DNA of 50,567 bases from Nitrososphaerota archaeon (GTDB lineage: Archaea > Thermoproteota > Nitrososphaeria > Nitrososphaerales > UBA183): assembly GCA_027886865.1 (NCBI GenBank), contig JAPCJR010000015.1:1-50567 (forward strand), in the 5' to 3' direction. The position numbers and the translations under genes were made by a program. Positions 8,531 through 15,471 of this stretch are shown here, one piece after another; position 1 is the first letter of the stretch; every line of letters starts with the position of its first letter. The notes below the pieces were generated by a model. The model did no database searches, was not told where the DNA came from, and worked only from the letters and a program-made list of their open reading frames with translations.

Positions 8531-9577
8531 TCAAGCGCGGGTCGGTTCAGGGATTGTCACGCCTAGACCCTTCGCGATTTCAGATATCGCGTCCCAAGTC
8601 GAATCTTCGACGAATATCCCGCTCATCGATCTAGCTTCCTCCGTCATGAACTCAGGTTCCCCTGGAATCATGATCTGGGAGACATTCGGTGCTCTCCTGC
8701 TCGTCTTGACGTTGGTGATGACCTCCTTCATCCGGCCCTTGAACCCTTCGAGTGACCCGAAACGGGCGATATCCAGCGTGAGCATGAAGACACCGTTCCC
8801 GCCATGGAACTCCCGGCTGGAAGCGCATCCGCTTCCGCTGAGCGCGCCGCTCAAGATGTCAACCAAGAATGCCAAGCCATAGCCCTTGTAGCCGACGTCT
8901 CCTCCAATAGGAAGTATCGAACCGCCCTCGTAGAAGTCGTTCGGGTCCACGCTGGGTTTTCCGTTACTATCGATTATCCATCCCGGAGGCAGTTTCTCTC
9001 CCCTTGCCTGCTTGAGGTCAATTTTCCCCTGAGCACAGACGCTCATGGAGATGTCGAGCATGAACGGTCGTTCCATGCCTGACGGCACTCCGGCCCCAAG
9101 CGGGCTGGGGTTGAATATCCTCTGCACGCCACCGAAGGGAGAGACGGAAGGCGTCGAGTTGACCATCGCTATACCGATCATTTCTTGGTCAGTCGCCATC
9201 AAGCAATAGTCTGCCATTCGACCAATATGCCAGCAGTTGTAGATGCTTACGGCTGAGACGCCATACTTCTTCCCCTTCTCGATCGCCGTCTTCATGGCCT
9301 CTGACGCCAATACCTGGCCAAACCCCCAGTTTCCATTGATACGTGCCGTTGCTCCGTCATCCGCTTCTATGACCCCCTTCGCCTTCGGGTCAAGCTTCCC
9401 TTCATCGATCGCTTTGACGTAGCTGCCTATCCGAATCACTCCATGTGAGTCGTGCCCTGCGAGGTTTGCCCTTACCAGCAGGTCTGAGACGATCTCTGCA
9501 TCTTTTTGGCTCGCGCCCTTCTTCATGAAGATCTCCCGCGTCAACGTCTTGAGCTGATGAGACGAAAAGTTCGCCAT
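8531..9577 (-). CDS. Ldh-family (malate/L-lactate/L-sulfolactate type) NAD(P)-dependent oxidoreductase
   Basis: A 348-aa enzyme of the Ldh_2 family, which oxidises 2-hydroxy acids with NAD(P) using a fold unlike classical LDH. Visible signatures: the N-terminal GHDSHGVIRI with a conserved His; NGNWGFGQVLASEAM; VSIYNCWHIGRMADYCLMA with the catalytic-region His; NSTPSVSPFGG; and KGYGLAFLVDILSGALSG. The open frame extends to 9649, but ATG 9577 (MANFSSHQL) matches the family N-terminus, and the upstream 24 residues look like promoter DNA read through. Substrates in the family include malate, L-lactate, sulfolactate and ureidoglycolate; none can be chosen here. Confidence 0.88.
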   Translation of the reverse strand: MANFSSHQLKTLTREIFMKKGASQKDAEIVSDLLVRANLAGHDSHGVIRIGSYVKAIDEGKLDPKAKGVIEADDGATARINGNWGFGQVLASEAMKTAIEKGKKYGVSAVSIYNCWHIGRMADYCLMATDQEMIGIAMVNSTPSVSPFGGVQRIFNPSPLGAGVPSGMERPFMLDISMSVCAQGKIDLKQARGEKLPPGWIIDSNGKPSVDPNDFYEGGSILPIGGDVGYKGYGLAFLVDILSGALSGSGCASSREFHGGNGVFMLTLDIARFGSLEGFKGRMKEVITNVKTSRRAPNVSQIMIPGEPEFMTEEARSMSGIFVEDSTWDAISEIAKGLGVTIPEPTRA

Positions 9578-9665
9578 GTGATTCGAAGGAAATCTACTAA
9601 ATGTTATAAGGATTAGAGGACCCCGTGCAAGGACAGCAGAAGTCGTCAAAAAGGATGCTGCGCGA

Positions 9666-9685
9666 CGCGACTTTACTTAGTCGCG
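9666..9685. promoter_or_regulatory. 7-bp inverted repeat upstream of the NitrOD5 operon
   Basis: CGCGACT and AGTCGCG separated by six bases, ending eight bases before the TATA-like box at 9694. Its place between the divergent Ldh-type gene and the 3-TM operon makes it a candidate operator for a dimeric regulator. No regulator can be named. Confidence 0.5.
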
Positions 9686-9693
9686 CTTAATAC

Positions 9694-9701
9694 GCTTATA
9701 T
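9694..9701 (+). promoter_or_regulatory. TATA box of the 3-TM/NitrOD5 operon
   Basis: GCTTATAT. Predicted initiation about 25 nt downstream (around 9722-9727) falls after the ATGs at 9700 and 9712 and just before ATG 9736, so the box itself argues for the later start. Confidence 0.6.
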
Positions 9702-9735
9702 GCATATTCTGATGGAACGTCAACTTGGTTCTCGT

Positions 9736-10023
9736 ATGAGCTTGGATGTAAATTCCTACCTGAACCTCTTCATCGCTGTCATAATAATCGGCGTCTCGTT
9801 ACCTACACTGTACATCAGCAGGCGAATCAAGATAAAGACGGTCAAAACGCTCTTCACGCTTCTCTCTGCCTTCCTGGTCGTGCACGGGCTCTATCACCTC
9901 ACGTATTTCATCGGCGATTATACAAACTCGAACGCCATCGCGTTTGGCGATGAGCTGCTACAGCCATTGAGCTACGTGATCCTGCTTGCCTTCGCGATAT
10001 ATTTCGCTAAGAGCGTGGCGTAG
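9736..10023 (+). CDS. small 3-TM membrane protein, first gene of a putative signalling operon
   Basis: With the start at ATG 9736 (MSLDVNSYLNL) this is a 95-aa protein with three predicted membrane helices: LFIAVIIIGVSLPTLYIS, VKTLFTLLSAFLVVHGLYHLTYF and LLQPLSYVILLAFAIYFA. ATGs at 9700 and 9712 are in frame but lie within or too close to the TATA box. Helix 2 carries two histidines spaced HxxxH, which could bind heme or metal; this is speculation. Only 3 nt separate it from the next gene, so the two are almost certainly co-transcribed. No named family recognised. Confidence 0.75.
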   Translation: MSLDVNSYLNLFIAVIIIGVSLPTLYISRRIKIKTVKTLFTLLSAFLVVHGLYHLTYFIGDYTNSNAIAFGDELLQPLSYVILLAFAIYFAKSVA

Positions 10024-10026
10024 AAG

Positions 10027-10326
10027 ATGGCCGACATCACGGACCTGATAGGGACGGCCGCTGACTGGTCGTCGCTCGTACTGGTCGTCGCCGCCTTCCT
10101 CGTCATGGCCTTTCTGGCTTATCGAGCGAAGACCATAAGGAGCTTCCAGTTCGAAATGTTCGTGGTGCTGCTCGTCATCGTCCTTGCCGAAGTCCCAAAG
10201 ATTCTAGACAGCCTCGGCTACATCAACATATCTAACATCGAGACCACCGGGTTGATAATCCACACGGTCTCGATGGTATTCTTGTCCGCGTTCATCGCCA
10301 TTCGCGCGGCGAAGTATCTCAAGTGA
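10027..10326 (+). CDS. second small 3-TM membrane protein of the operon
   Basis: A 99-aa protein with three hydrophobic segments (about 17-35, 42-60 and 74-95), of the same size and topology as the preceding gene but without clear sequence identity to it. It starts 3 nt after the first gene and ends 4 nt before the third. Together the two proteins could form a six-helix membrane unit. Acidic/proline interruptions (VLAEVPKILDSLGY) sit at the end of helix 2. Function unknown; a membrane sensor role is inferred from the NitrOD5 protein downstream. Confidence 0.75.
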   Translation: MADITDLIGTAADWSSLVLVVAAFLVMAFLAYRAKTIRSFQFEMFVVLLVIVLAEVPKILDSLGYINISNIETTGLIIHTVSMVFLSAFIAIRAAKYLK

Positions 10327-10330
10327 GAGC

Positions 10331-10645
10331 ATGAGCGAAACAAAGCGGAACTTTGACACCCTGCTCGTCCAGTCGATAGAAGATGGCCTCGTCAAGGTAC
10401 TCGGAGACGAGAGCGCGAAGTGTGTGACGTTTTACATCGATCCCCACATAGCGGCTGCGAACCCAGACAACTACGCCAAATCCATCCTAAAATTGTTCGG
10501 AATAGGGTCCAAGGTCATGTTCGATTCCATACTAGATGAGCTCCATGAGAAGACCGGTACCGCGAAGAGCGAAGCGACCAGCTTCGGGAGCGCTGTAACC
10601 GATGCCAGACAAAGCTTTCAGCAGCGCGGCCAAATCAAAGTCTAA
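10331..10645 (+). CDS. NitrOD5-like output-domain protein
   Basis: A 104-aa soluble protein. The region FDTLLVQSIEDGLVKVLG...YAKSILKLFGIGSKVMFDSILDELHEKTG follows the pattern of the Nitrosopumilus output domain 5 (NitrOD5): a helix containing [IL]xE[AG]Lxx[LV]Gxxxxxx[IV]xxxL/I, then P-x-x-[YF]...L...FG.G...[FILM]...I...L. NitrOD domains are described as small output modules of thaumarchaeal signal transduction proteins. Here it stands alone behind two 3-TM proteins, suggesting a receptor split over three polypeptides. The C-terminal 30 residues are polar and probably flexible. Operon spacing to the upstream gene is 4 nt. The domain call is from remembered pattern, not a database search. Confidence 0.65.
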   Translation: MSETKRNFDTLLVQSIEDGLVKVLGDESAKCVTFYIDPHIAAANPDNYAKSILKLFGIGSKVMFDSILDELHEKTGTAKSEATSFGSAVTDARQSFQQRGQIKV

Positions 10646-10730
10646 TCCAAGGCAGAGATCGGGGTTCTGGTGCACGAGCTCTTTCCCAGGAACCTTCTCG
10701 ATTCACCGTCGACTCGACGGCACGCCGCTG

Positions 10731-11756
10731 TCAGGAACCGGATAAGACCGTCACATACCCTAACATCCATGGATGATAGACGCAACGATACTCGTATGTG
10801 CCGGGCTGGGAAAAAGTGTAGGCGAACGTCTGGCCGGGTGCCAGTTGCCCCGAGGAAAAGTCCCCATTCACACTTGTGATCGTATCATAACCTAGTGAGT
10901 GGCTGACCCAGGTCACCGTGTTGTTCACCCCTATCACGACTCTGATGCTCTCAGGGGAGTACCCCCAGGTCACCGGTGTCTCGAGTATGTAGACCACGGA
11001 ACCATGCTGCGGACCCTGATTACCGGAAAGGCTTATCTCAGCAATACTCCACGAATAGAAGCCGATCAGCGACGCCATCAGGACTATGGTCAGGACCGGA
11101 GCCATCAGGCCGATTCGGTGCAGCTTCCGGGAAGACCTGATACCCAGACTACGCGGCAGATAGTCGGACCTGACCTTCTGGGAGGGATTTGGATTCCATA
11201 GGATGAAGAAAATCAAGACGATGAAGATCGGGTCCATGGCGAACACGAACAGCCCGAGGTCTCCCTGCTGCGACAACGAATAGAGGGGGTAAACTTGGGA
11301 ATTGGAAGTAAGTACCAGCGCGTAGAAGAAATGTCCGATCAGCCCCAAAATCAGGGCCAGGACCTTCACATCGTCCGAAAGCATCAACACCAGCGAACCG
11401 ATCAACACTCCCACCGCAAGAAAAGAGAGGTGTTCCACCGCATGGACCAGCGGATTCAGGACGGCGTCGTCCCAGAAAAGCGGGAGGTGCCACAGGGAGA
11501 CCAGTAGACACACAGCCAGCAAACCTACCAGCCCGGCGGTCCTCCCCTTGATTCTCGAGAAATATCCGCGCCTGTAGAGCGGGTACCCGATCAGCACGCC
11601 CGAGATGACGATCAGGATATGCTCGAACATATGAACGGTCAAGCTCAGAGTAGTCGCATCTTCCAATGGAGGAAAGCCTACGGAGAACGCGAAGAGGACC
11701 ACCCCCAATGTCGGGAGAGAGCTTAGCATTCTGAGGAAGGCTTTGGACTTGCTCAA
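10731..11756 (-). CDS. CtaG/DUF1404-like membrane protein fused to a C-terminal cupredoxin
   Basis: A 341-aa fusion. Residues about 10-185 form six or seven membrane helices with an ordered set of histidines: H42/H46 (HMFEH), H90 (LWHLP), H105/H109 (HAVEH) and H142. The arrangement HxxxH...WHLP...HxxxH is that of CtaG-type copper chaperone/assembly proteins and archaeal DUF1404. A further helix (about 217-236) leads to a C-terminal cupredoxin domain (about 250-341) with all four type-1 copper ligands: H286, C325, H328 and M331 in CVYHPWM. The cupredoxin would face the outside. Likely role: copper handling or electron transfer near a terminal oxidase. It is convergent with the 3-TM/NitrOD5 operon. 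Confidence 0.8.
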   Translation of the reverse strand: MSKSKAFLRMLSSLPTLGVVLFAFSVGFPPLEDATTLSLTVHMFEHILIVISGVLIGYPLYRRGYFSRIKGRTAGLVGLLAVCLLVSLWHLPLFWDDAVLNPLVHAVEHLSFLAVGVLIGSLVLMLSDDVKVLALILGLIGHFFYALVLTSNSQVYPLYSLSQQGDLGLFVFAMDPIFIVLIFFILWNPNPSQKVRSDYLPRSLGIRSSRKLHRIGLMAPVLTIVLMASLIGFYSWSIAEISLSGNQGPQHGSVVYILETPVTWGYSPESIRVVIGVNNTVTWVSHSLGYDTITSVNGDFSSGQLAPGQTFAYTFSQPGTYEYRCVYHPWMLGYVTVLSGS

Positions 11757-12001
11757 GCTTCTCGACGAATCACGGCCATTGAGGTCGCACCAATATTCAA
11801 GGGTTCTCGTCCAGGATCACAATCAGGACCCAATAATTCGACGCGGGTGATATCCACGGACTGAGCTCAACGAACCCATGTGGTTCAACACCTATCCATA
11901 GAGATTGCAGCCCATCCGAAGCGCAAGCAAGCAAGCAAGCACTTTACCTGAGCAGACCGACCAACAGATACTTAGCCATAGCCGAGGTCTGGCTTGCAAC
12001 C
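11757..12001. other. intergenic region between divergent genes
   Basis: This 245-bp gap between the fusion gene (minus) and the M48 gene (plus) holds no convincing ORF or RNA. The only visible structure is a fourfold AAGC tandem repeat at 11925-11940 and an AT-rich GATACTTAGCC about 30 nt before the M48 start, a possible promoter. Confidence 0.6.
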
Positions 12002-12928
12002 ATGGAAGTCTCTTGCGGGCGCTGCGGCGTGATCAACAGATCCGACCGGGTGTTCTGCCTCCGGTGTCGGATGAGGCTTTTCCCGGTCACGGAGTTCGAT
12101 CTCACCGCAGACGACTTCCTCTCTCCCGACGATAGGACGAACCTCTCCGTTGTCGAGGACACCGGCTGGCTCCCGAGTGCGCTCGCAGGTCTTCGACTGG
12201 GAGGTCACGAGAAGTCACTAAGAGGGTCTCTGTCAAGAGGGGCGGTCAGGGTGAAGAACCTCTCGGACCTCGACTTGTGCATGAGGGGATGCGGCGACCG
12301 CCTCGGACTGGAAGTACTGCCCGAAGCCTTCGTAATACCTTCGACCGTACTCAACGCTGCGGTGACCGGGACAGAACGAAGTCCATTGTTGATGATCACG
12401 CAGGTAGCGCTCCAAGTTCTTAGCCGGGCCGAGATGGAGATGCTGGTCGGGCACGAGCTGGCTCACATAAAGAGCCGGCACATGTTGTACCACACCGCCG
12501 CCGAGTCGATCGCGACGGGAGGAAGCCTGCTGGCCTCCTTCTTCGGTGCAGGTCTCATCGTCTATCCCCTCCAGATGTCGCTTCTTGCATGGCACCGGGA
12601 GTCTGAAATCTCGGCGGACCGGGCGGCCATCCTACTGGGAGGAGACGTGAATGCCTTCGAGTCGATGCTGACAAAGACCCTCCTTCACAACGGAGGAGAG
12701 GTCACCGGTGGCGCGATCTCGCAGCTCTTCCGGACCCACCCAGAACACGCGAGGAGGCTCTCGCTGGCCAGGGAGTTCTACACGAGCGGGGATTTCGCCC
12801 GCGGGCGCGAGAAACTTCGCCGTCGGAACGAGCTCGCAAAGACGCTCATCCCGTTCTGCGGGTCCTGCGGCAGCCCCAAGCAGGCGCGAGCGAACTACTG
12901 CGGGTCCTGCGGGAAGAGCTTGGTCTAG
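12002..12928 (+). CDS. M48-type metalloprotease with zinc ribbons at both termini
   Basis: A 308-aa protein. A zinc ribbon opens it (C5, C8, C19, C22). The middle is an M48 (HtpX/Ste24-like) peptidase: GHELAHIKS with H151, E152 and H155, and the third ligand E202 followed by D206 in ESEISADRAA. One hydrophobic segment (about 165-192) separates the two parts of the site, as in HtpX, but the usual N-terminal helix pair is missing. A second zinc ribbon closes the protein with CGSCG...CGSCG. Likely role: membrane-associated quality-control protease, with the ribbons recruiting substrates or nucleic acid. The start places the first Cys at position 5 and is preceded by an AT-rich box. Confidence 0.88.
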   Translation: MEVSCGRCGVINRSDRVFCLRCRMRLFPVTEFDLTADDFLSPDDRTNLSVVEDTGWLPSALAGLRLGGHEKSLRGSLSRGAVRVKNLSDLDLCMRGCGDRLGLEVLPEAFVIPSTVLNAAVTGTERSPLLMITQVALQVLSRAEMEMLVGHELAHIKSRHMLYHTAAESIATGGSLLASFFGAGLIVYPLQMSLLAWHRESEISADRAAILLGGDVNAFESMLTKTLLHNGGEVTGGAISQLFRTHPEHARRLSLAREFYTSGDFARGREKLRRRNELAKTLIPFCGSCGSPKQARANYCGSCGKSLV

Positions 12929-13020
12929 TGCGTCGCCCATCGCCACCCACGGCACCCGTCGAAGTGTGAAGCCTCTCGAACGAATATCTCGCCAGTCAAT
13001 CATTCTTCTGAAACAGATGT

Positions 13021-13554
13021 TCAGTAGAACGAACGTTCTTTCTTCGCGGCCTTACCCCTCTCCTCGGGAGGCTTGAACTTCCAGTCAAGTATGCGTCCGA
13101 CGTCGACCTCCGTCCTTGCGGCTATGAGCTCTGGTGGTTCTTTTCTTGTCCAGATCCCTTGAGAGTTGATGAGCATACCCTTGTTCCTCGCCTTAATCGT
13201 CATACCGATGGTGTGGCCCTTCGGCCCCGTCGCCCACATGTACGTGACGCCCCATGAATCGGGGCTGGGACAAATGAACAGGTTGACCTGAATTCCCTTG
13301 TACAGGAAATTTGAGATGACCGCACCGAACGTGATAACGCTGCCGCCGATCTCTCTGACGCGTTTCGTTACCTTGTCCTTCCATGCGTTGTAATCAGCCC
13401 CCTTCGGGATGACAGCGAAGTCTATGTCGTGCACGACCGGCGCTTTCCTTCTCAGGCTCCCTGCGACAGCGCTGCGTCTGTAGAGGTCCTTGGTCCTGCC
13501 CAGAAAGTCTTGGGCCACCGACATGGCAAAGCTCGGGTCGAGGTCTTTCTTCAT
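13021..13554 (-). CDS. DNA polymerase X-type nucleotidyltransferase, palm/thumb only
   Basis: A 177-aa protein matching the catalytic half of family X DNA polymerases (Pol beta/lambda/mu, bacterial PolX). The nucleotidyltransferase motif is AGSLRR (31-36) followed by D43 and D45 in HDIDFAVIP. The segment QVNLFICPSPDSWGVTYMWATGPKGH aligns with the RIDIRLIP...GVLYFTGSD block of Pol beta, but the third catalytic aspartate is Asn here (N91, codon AAC). The thumb region ends with ILDWKFKPPEER, like the terminal YIQWKYREPKDR of Pol beta. No N-terminal HhH/lyase domain is present. Its ATG directly follows the ligase stop codon, so it is the last gene of the Ku-ligase-PolX operon. Expected role: gap filling at joined ends, or structural if the Asn abolishes catalysis. 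Confidence 0.8.
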   Translation of the reverse strand: MKKDLDPSFAMSVAQDFLGRTKDLYRRSAVAGSLRRKAPVVHDIDFAVIPKGADYNAWKDKVTKRVREIGGSVITFGAVISNFLYKGIQVNLFICPSPDSWGVTYMWATGPKGHTIGMTIKARNKGMLINSQGIWTRKEPPELIAARTEVDVGRILDWKFKPPEERGKAAKKERSFY

Positions 13555-14397
13555 CTACGACCGACTCTTGGGCTCAATCTGAGTAAAGAGGCACTCGTCG
13601 GCGGTCTTGTCGTGCCTTATCCTGAGTATGAATGGAGCTCGGAGCTTGAAATCGCGGGTGACCTCCTGGAACCTCAATTCGAGCACGCTGCCCTTCTTCA
13701 CCTGGCGGGGGTCCACGCCCTCCACAAAGGAGCCGACCTTCCCCAAGGGCACCACCTGCCCCTTCCCATCGTACACCCCGATACGCCAGGAATGCGGCAC
13801 TCCAGATTGCCTCATGTCCTTGGTCTCCTCATAGTCTATCACAAAGCAGTCGATGGTGTCGAACCTCTTGAGCTTGAGCCATGAATTAGGCTGGCCATAG
13901 CTCGAGTCGGGGCTCTTCACCATGATTCCTTCACCGCCTTCCTTCACCCTTCCATCCCTTAGCTTGAGGATTTCAGCGGATGTCTTGACCAGCTGATACT
14001 TCACTTCGAGCTTTGTTCCTTTGAGTATCTCTCTGAGGATCTTCTTCCTCTCCATGAGGGTGAGCGGCCTGACATCGCGGTCGTCGACCTGAAGGACGTC
14101 GAAGAAGAACACACCTTCATCTGAGATGTACTCCCCGTCAAGAATCATCCGGTTAGGGGCGTGGAGGAACTCCGTGATGTAGGTGAACACCTTTGGGGCG
14201 CTCTTCGGCGTGTAGATGGCGCCGTGCTTGCTGGATATTACCAGCTTATCTCCGCTCTTGAAGAGGAACACTCTGATGCCGTCCAGTTTCGGCTCAACCA
14301 GAGCAGGTAGCTCGTTGCTCAACAACCAGTCGCCGAGTGGCACATCGACCGCCTTCGCATAGTTTTCAGCCACGTAGTTCGGAAGCTCTTCGCTCAC
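13555..14397 (-). CDS. ATP-dependent DNA ligase, minimal LigD-like form
   Basis: A 280-aa ligase consisting only of nucleotidyltransferase and OB-fold domains. All motifs are visible: motif I EPKLDGIR with the adenylated lysine K37, motif III ILDGEY (E89), motif IIIa FFFDVLQ, motif IV EGIMVK (E156), motif V WLKLKR (K175, K177) and motif VI RAPFILRIRHDK near residue 253. The N-terminal DNA-binding domain of replicative archaeal ligases (about 550-600 aa) is missing, so this is an accessory repair ligase like the ligase part of bacterial LigD. The GTG start overlaps the Ku stop (GTGA), and the PolX gene follows with no gap. It would seal ends held by Ku. Confidence 0.92.
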   Translation of the reverse strand: MSEELPNYVAENYAKAVDVPLGDWLLSNELPALVEPKLDGIRVFLFKSGDKLVISSKHGAIYTPKSAPKVFTYITEFLHAPNRMILDGEYISDEGVFFFDVLQVDDRDVRPLTLMERKKILREILKGTKLEVKYQLVKTSAEILKLRDGRVKEGGEGIMVKSPDSSYGQPNSWLKLKRFDTIDCFVIDYEETKDMRQSGVPHSWRIGVYDGKGQVVPLGKVGSFVEGVDPRQVKKGSVLELRFQEVTRDFKLRAPFILRIRHDKTADECLFTQIEPKSRS

Positions 14398-15239
14398 TTT
14401 GCGATCATGACCTTCGGCTTCTTCTTGCGGGCCTCGGGGACCGACGGAAGCTTCTCTCCCTGCCCCTGCTCTTCAAGAGCCCAGGCGTCCTCGAGCACCA
14501 GTATGCCCTCGCTCATCCCCATCAGCAGCCAGAGCCTTCCGTCCTTCCTCTCGTATGGGTAGATCACGCTGGTGTAGAACTGGTAGCCTCTTCCCCAAGA
14601 GAAGAAAGACACAAGCGCGGTCTGCTTCTCGAGCAGATAGCGCGCGAGCTGCCGTATCCTCCCTCCAGTCTCCTTCACCTTCTTGTCGGTGTCTGCCGCG
14701 AGCTGGTAGACTTCCTTGAACTTGTACTCGGAGAGCCTCTCCAATGGGACGAAGCCATCCTTCTCGACCTCGATCCGAGTGGTCCTATCGAAGGGCTCGA
14801 TCTCCTCGCCGCCCTGCTTCTCCACCACCTGGCTCGCGGGAATCTCGACCCACTTTCCTGACATCTCGAGCTCGTTCTTCAGAAAGTACCTCTTCTCGCT
14901 ATGGACTGAGATCTGGAACTGCCCCTTGTACCTCACGTGCTTCTTCGCTTCGTCACGGGATATCTCCTGCATGTCCACGCGCTCCCCACTAGGCCCTTCC
15001 TTGTACCGGTAGAGCACGGGCACCTCTCGGCTCACCACTTCCTTTCCGGTCTTCTGGTCCACCCTTACAAAATTTACTGGCTGTAGGCTCCCGTGGGCCT
15101 TCGCAGCCCGGAGGTGATATTCAACCGAGCCGAGGCCGAGCGTGGGGATGTCGATGCTCAAGACTCCCTTCCATGAAGCTCTGGTAGAGGCCGAGCTGTC
15201 CGCCTGCTTCTCTACCTCGGAAAAGATGTCTTTTGGCAT
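14394..15239 (-). CDS. Ku-like DNA end-binding protein
   Basis: A protein of 281 aa from ATG 15239 (288 aa from ATG 15260). It shows the layout of bacterial/archaeal homodimeric Ku: ASWKGVLSIDIPTLGLGSVEYHLRAA at the N-terminus (Ku: WKGxISFGLVxIPVKxYxAT), FVRVDQKTGKEV, then RIEVEKDGFVPLERLSEYKFKEVYQLAAD, which matches Ku RTIEIxxFVPLxEIDPxYFxxxYYLxPD, and a following helix and strand (QLARYLLEKQTALVSFF). The C-terminus is Lys-rich. A TATA-like box centred at 15275 favours the start at 15239 or 15251. The ligase start overlaps its stop by 4 nt. Expected role: binds broken double-stranded ends and recruits the ligase. The N-terminal half is divergent, so homology should be confirmed by profile search. 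Confidence 0.7.
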   Translation of the reverse strand: MPKDIFSEVEKQADSSASTRASWKGVLSIDIPTLGLGSVEYHLRAAKAHGSLQPVNFVRVDQKTGKEVVSREVPVLYRYKEGPSGERVDMQEISRDEAKKHVRYKGQFQISVHSEKRYFLKNELEMSGKWVEIPASQVVEKQGGEEIEPFDRTTRIEVEKDGFVPLERLSEYKFKEVYQLAADTDKKVKETGGRIRQLARYLLEKQTALVSFFSWGRGYQFYTSVIYPYERKDGRLWLLMGMSEGILVLEDAWALEEQGQGEKLPSVPEARKKKPKVMIAK

Positions 15240-15270
15240 TGCCGCAAGCATTGAAGTCATGGCCTCATGT

Positions 15271-15279
15271 TATTTAAAA
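15271..15279 (-). promoter_or_regulatory. TATA box of the Ku-ligase-PolX operon
   Basis: On the minus strand this reads TTTTAAATA. Initiation about 26 nt downstream falls near 15249, after the ATG at 15260, so translation probably begins at ATG 15251 or 15239. It is the only promoter-like element before the three-gene operon. Confidence 0.55.
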
Positions 15280-15471
15280 CTGCTAGAATTATCCTGCAAC
15301 CCGAGAATCATATCATAGCGCAGTCAGTTGCCCACCTGGAGCATGGACTTAATCAGTCCGAAATCCGTCTTTCCTCCCAATCCGCTCTCCCGTCCCGGAG
15401 AGTCTCAGCTTCCTGATCCGTCCGCCAGCGAACGCTTATCTGCGCAGCGGAGTCACGGCCCATGATATCCC

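Noticed and set aside
11925..11940. AAGC tandem repeat considered as a CRISPR or regulatory array
   Set aside because: Only four 4-bp units with no spacers; simple-sequence repeat without evident function.
13429..14861. Two plus-strand ORFs (13429-13884, 14337-14861) opposite the ligase and Ku-like genes
   Set aside because: Shadow frames of the Ku-ligase-PolX operon; low complexity and no domain, while the minus strand shows full ligase motifs.
15344..15460. 38-aa ORF upstream of the hydroxyacyl dehydrogenase
   Set aside because: Pro/Ser-rich, no ribosome-binding site or promoter at the right distance, overlaps the probable promoter of the next gene.
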